The notes beneath the pieces were generated by a model. The model did not search any database, had not been told where the DNA came from, and saw nothing but the letters and a program-made list of their open reading frames with translations. The translations under genes and the position numbers were made by a program. DNA of 64,000 nucleotides from Candidatus Omnitrophota bacterium (GTDB lineage: Bacteria > Omnitrophota > Gorgyraeia > 2-01-FULL-45-10), in the NCBI GenBank assembly GCA_041650805.1, contig JBAZKM010000001.1:186001-250000 (forward strand), written 5' to 3'. Position 1 is the stretch's first letter. Every line of letters begins with the position of its first letter. Positions 61,421-64,000 of the stretch are shown one piece after another.

Positions 61421-62712
61421 ATGTCGCTCTCCATCCGCACCCGTACGGATCTTTTCTTTATGGCGCTCATCCGGTCGATCTCGCGCAAAGCGTCCGTCAT
61501 ATCGCTCTCGCGCGCTTCGTGTGTCATCATGACTATCGGCACGACCTTTGATGCCCGTTTCTCTTTCTGCGTAACGCTCGCTATGCTGATGCCGTGTTTA
61601 CCCAGTATGCCGGATATCCTGGCAAGCACCCCGGGCCTGTCTATCGCGGAGAAGCGTATATAATACCTGGTCCTCACCTCGTCTATCCTGTGTATGCCGC
61701 TGACATCCCTCTTGAAGACCACGCACTTCTCCCTCTTCCTGTGGCAGGAGATACCTCTCGCGATCGCGACTATATCGCTGGCCACCGCGCTCGAGGTCGG
61801 GTGCGGTCCGGCGCCTTCGCCGAAGAAGAAGTTCTCCCCGACAAGGTCCCCGTCCACAAGTATGCCGTTATATACACCGTTGACGTTCGCAAGCAGGTGG
61901 CCGGCCGGTATAAGCGTAGGATGGACGCGCAGCTCGATAAGGTCTCCGCACCGTTTGGCGATCGCAAGAAGTTTTATCGAGTACCCCAGCTCCCGGGCAT
62001 ATTGTATATCGCTCACTTCGATATCCGTGATCCCTTCGGTATAGATATCGGCCGGACGCGCCGGGATACCGAATCCTAGGAGCGCAAGCACCGCAAGTTT
62101 ATGGCAGGAGTCGCCCCCGCTTATGTCGAGATACGGATCGCGCTCGGCGTAACCCTTCTCCTGCGCGATCAGGAGCGCCTCTTTGAAGCTGTGCCCGCCC
62201 TCCGCCATCTCCGATAATATGAAATTACTCGTCCCGTTTATGATGCCGTATATCAGATTTATCCTGTTTGCGACAAATCCTTCCCTTAAAGCCCTTATGA
62301 TAGGGATGCCTCCGCCTACGCTCGCCTCAAATCCCACACAAAGCCCCAGCGAGTTGGCGAGGTTGAATATCTCGTATCCCGATTCGGAGAGGAGCGCCTT
62401 ATTGGCCGTGACCACGTGCTTCCCCTGCCTGAGCGCCTCAAGGATTATCTCTTTGGCAGGCCTCATGCCGCCGATCAGTTCCACGACTATCGATATATCC
62501 GGGTCATAGAGGACCTTGCCGATGGACTTTGTCAGTATCTTGCGGCTGACCTTTACGGGCCTTCTGGATCTGAGGTCCTTGTCGCAGATCCTGGCTATCT
62601 CTATATCGACGCCTGCCTTCTCGCGCAGGTATGCCCGTTTCGAAGAGAGCGTCCTGACGAGCCCGCTGCCTATCGTCCCGAACCCTATGATGCCTATCTT
62701 TATCTTTTTCAT
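61405..62712 (-). CDS. hom: Homoserine dehydrogenase
   Basis: NAD(P)H-dependent reduction of aspartate semialdehyde to homoserine. 435 residues from the ATG at 62712: [60 protein letters not shown], catalytic [14 protein letters not shown] [19 protein letters not shown], and a C-terminal ACT domain ([20 protein letters not shown]) for feedback. A longer reading (from 62796) runs backwards through the tRNA-Pro gene (MLGVQGVGGSNPPAPT) and is an artefact. Confidence 0.95.
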   Translation of the reverse strand: MKKIKIGIIGFGTIGSGLVRTLSSKRAYLREKAGVDIEIARICDKDLRSRRPVKVSRKILTKSIGKVLYDPDISIVVELIGGMRPAKEIILEALRQGKHVVTANKALLSESGYEIFNLANSLGLCVGFEASVGGGIPIIRALREGFVANRINLIYGIINGTSNFILSEMAEGGHSFKEALLIAQEKGYAERDPYLDISGGDSCHKLAVLALLGFGIPARPADIYTEGITDIEVSDIQYARELGYSIKLLAIAKRCGDLIELRVHPTLIPAGHLLANVNGVYNGILVDGDLVGENFFFGEGAGPHPTSSAVASDIVAIARGISCHRKREKCVVFKRDVSGIHRIDEVRTRYYIRFSAIDRPGVLARISGILGKHGISIASVTQKEKRASKVVPIVMMTHEARESDMTDALREIDRMSAIKKRSVRVRMESDICTGA

Positions 62713-62747
62713 ATCATCGCCTTTTTGTGATCTCTGCGAGGCAGGAA

Positions 62748-62825
62748 TGGTCGGGGCGGGCGGATTTGAACCGCCGACCCCTTGCACCCCAAGCAAGTGC
62801 TCTAGCCGGGCTGAGCCACGCCCCG
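62748..62825 (-). tRNA. tRNA-Pro (anticodon GGG)
   Basis: Cloverleaf on the minus strand: acceptor CGGGGCG/CGCCCCG, D arm GCTC/GAGC, anticodon stem CTTGC/GCAAG with loop TTGGGGT (anticodon GGG), T stem GGCGG/CCGCC with loop TTCAAAT, discriminator A and encoded CCA. It lies between gpsA and hom. Confidence 0.95.
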
Positions 62826-62844
62826 ATCCTAAACCTTCCTCGCC

Positions 62845-62886
62845 TTTCCTCCCAACTCCTAACTCCTAACTCCCAACTCCCAACTA
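62845..62886. repeat. TAACTCC-family heptamer tract overlapping the gpsA stop
   Basis: CCAACTC, CTAACTC, CTAACTC, CCAACTC, CCAACTA units in a row. The gpsA stop codon TAG is part of the last unit. Confidence 0.85.
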
Positions 62887-63891
62887 ACAATCCCCTTCCC
62901 CTTTAGGCGGCCTCGTCATCAGATCCCGGACGGCGATCTTAGGGTCTTTATTATCATAGAGGACCTTGTATATCTCCGAAACTATTGGCATTTCGACTTT
63001 ATATTTTTTAGAAAGCTCAAATCCCGATCTCGCGGTGGCCACCCCTTCTATGACCATCTCCGTCTCTTTCAGGACCTCGCTGAGCCTTTTACCCTTCCCT
63101 ATCTCCTCGCCGAGCCACCTGTTACGGCTGTACTGGCTGACGCATGTGGTCATCAGGTCGCCCAGCCCGCTCAAGCCGTAGAACGTCTCGCGCTTTGCCC
63201 CCATCGCCGTGCCCAACCGGACGATCTCTGCCAGACCTCGTGTCAGGAGCGCCGCCTTGGAATTTGTGCCGAAACCCATGGCATCCGCCGCGCCCGCCGC
63301 AATGGCTATGATATTTTTTATAGAGCCGCCCAGCTCTACTCCTATCACATCGCCGGAGGTGTAGACCCTGAACCGCTCGGTCATGAAGATATCCTGCACC
63401 TCTTTTGCCAGGGCCGTTTCGCGGGAAGACGCCACGATGGTCGTCGGTATGCCGTTCGCCACCTCCAGGGCTATCGTCGGCCCCGAAAGGACCGCGAGAG
63501 GGACGCCGCCGAGGACATCTTCTATGACCTCTGACATGCGCTTTAATGTCTTATTCTCTATACCCTTGGTCACGCTGACAAATGCCTTGCCCGACATGCC
63601 GTTCATCTTGAGCATGGTCAGGACCCCGCGCATGAACTGGGACGGCACTGCCAGTATTACCATATCCTTATCCCTCAGCGCTTCGCCGAGCGAGGCGGTG
63701 ATATGCACTTCGGGGACGATCCTGATGCCCGGGAGGAACTTTACGTTCTCCCGCTTCTCTTTCAGTATTTCGACGTATTCGGGGAAGGCCCCCCAAAGGC
63801 TCACTTCGCAGCCCTTCCGGCAGAGGAGCACCGCAAGCGTCGTCCCCCAACCGCCGTCACCCACTATGCAGACACGTTTATGTATGTCCAT
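62884..63891 (-). CDS. gpsA: Glycerol-3-phosphate dehydrogenase [NAD(P)+]
   Basis: Makes sn-glycerol-3-phosphate from dihydroxyacetone phosphate for phospholipids. 335 residues: nucleotide loop VCIVGDGGWGTTLAVLLCRK, then VSVTKGIENKTLKRMSEVIE, catalytic Lys in GSIKNIIAIAAGAADAMGFG and LTRGLAEIVRLGTAMGA, and the end KVLYDNKDPKIAVRDLMTRP. Bacterial soluble type, complete. Own promoter upstream. The stop codon is provided by a heptamer tract. Confidence 0.96.
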   Translation of the reverse strand: MDIHKRVCIVGDGGWGTTLAVLLCRKGCEVSLWGAFPEYVEILKEKRENVKFLPGIRIVPEVHITASLGEALRDKDMVILAVPSQFMRGVLTMLKMNGMSGKAFVSVTKGIENKTLKRMSEVIEDVLGGVPLAVLSGPTIALEVANGIPTTIVASSRETALAKEVQDIFMTERFRVYTSGDVIGVELGGSIKNIIAIAAGAADAMGFGTNSKAALLTRGLAEIVRLGTAMGAKRETFYGLSGLGDLMTTCVSQYSRNRWLGEEIGKGKRLSEVLKETEMVIEGVATARSGFELSKKYKVEMPIVSEIYKVLYDNKDPKIAVRDLMTRPPKGEGDC

Positions 63892-63924
63892 ATATGATAT
63901 AATTTTAGTAAATAATTCTAATTA

Positions 63925-63953
63925 ATATAACATAAGGGGCCGGCTTTCGTCAA
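63925..63953 (-). promoter_or_regulatory. Sigma-70 promoter of gpsA
   Basis: On the minus strand TTGACG (63948-63953), 17-base spacer, TTATAT (63925-63930), about 35 bases before the ATG. Confidence 0.65.
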
Positions 63954-63958
63954 TTCCC

Positions 63959-64000
63959 TTATTTATACTTCACCTTCATCGCGAGTATATATATGCTCAG
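63959..64000 (-). CDS. Possible C-terminus of an upstream gene (partial)
   Basis: Open codons on the minus strand read LSIYILAMKVKYK then TAA, entering from beyond the window edge. The alternating hydrophobic pattern and final Lys recall the last strand of a beta-barrel, but 13 codons are too few to identify anything. The gpsA promoter lies just after it. Confidence 0.3.
   Translation of the reverse strand: MSIYILAMKVKYK

Noticed and set aside
62713..62796. Longer N-terminus for hom (MLGVQGVGGSNPPAPT)
   Set aside because: These codons lie across the tRNA-Pro gene; family homology begins at [10 protein letters not shown].

Overview
The window is bacterial chromosome from a Gram-negative-type (diderm) organism, with about 55% G+C by eye. 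Diderm evidence: lpxA (lipid A synthesis), an outer-membrane beta-barrel ending in Phe, a polysaccharide export protein and a lipoprotein. The mix of an exosortase-type exopolysaccharide locus, a TIGR04073-like protein, an alginate-export-type porin, glycine-zipper proteins, pyruvate phosphate dikinase, GuaB3 and an ApgM-type enzyme inside a threonine operon fits Candidatus Omnitrophota (old OP3) or a near relative. That placement is inference; no rRNA is present. Nearly every gene is on the minus strand; rpoN is the only clear plus-strand gene.

Layout by coordinate. 1-3049: three exopolysaccharide genes (ExeA/XrtA-type ATPase, Wzz-like co-polymerase, and an export protein fused to a DNA-binding domain). 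3099-3524: a repeat carrying a four-helix-bundle gene. 3828-5138: rpoN. 5170-10722: envelope genes (flippase, AsmA-like, PAC2, nuclease, glycine-zipper). 10810-20190: FAD oxidase, a cNMP/MinD-like/patatin fusion, TIGR04073 protein, response regulator, inositol phosphatase, redox proteins, DNA glycosylase, HEAT protein. 20207-23785: lpxA, a HAMP protein, a DUF3047 protein and a strongly promoted porin. 24077-27757: PHP phosphoesterase, tRNA-Arg with tRNA-derived fragments, two SGNH hydrolases, apt. 27754-43608: sigma-70 factor, ppdK, glyS, recO, DgkA-PAP2 fusion, ybeY, phoH, aspS, hisS, HU, dnaE. 43737-53093: guaB3, groESL under CIRCE, coaX, birA, uvrB, nadC, glycosyltransferase. 53109-63891: gpsA, tRNA-Pro and a hom-thrC-apgM-lysC-cimA-ACT-valS gene run for threonine and isoleucine precursors.

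The most unusual layer is a set of short tandem-repeat tracts with 7- or 8-bp units, many built as two inverted arms. Intergenic tracts lie within a few bases of the stop codon (or tRNA 3' end) of the upstream gene, or supply the stop themselves. Other tracts sit in frame inside valS (twice), nadC, thrC and a small EF-Tu-like gene. One octamer family has three 77-78 bp copies plus one long copy that carries a four-helix-bundle (S23/IVP-like) gene; two short copies keep that gene's start codon and first codons and all keep its arms. This looks like a family of small dispersed elements with a recognisable gene-bearing form.

Regulation visible in sequence: several good sigma-70 promoters (porin, groESL, guaB3, glycine-zipper genes), a perfect CIRCE operator, three hairpin terminators, a leader of about 225 nt before the porin, and a probable leaderless rpoN.
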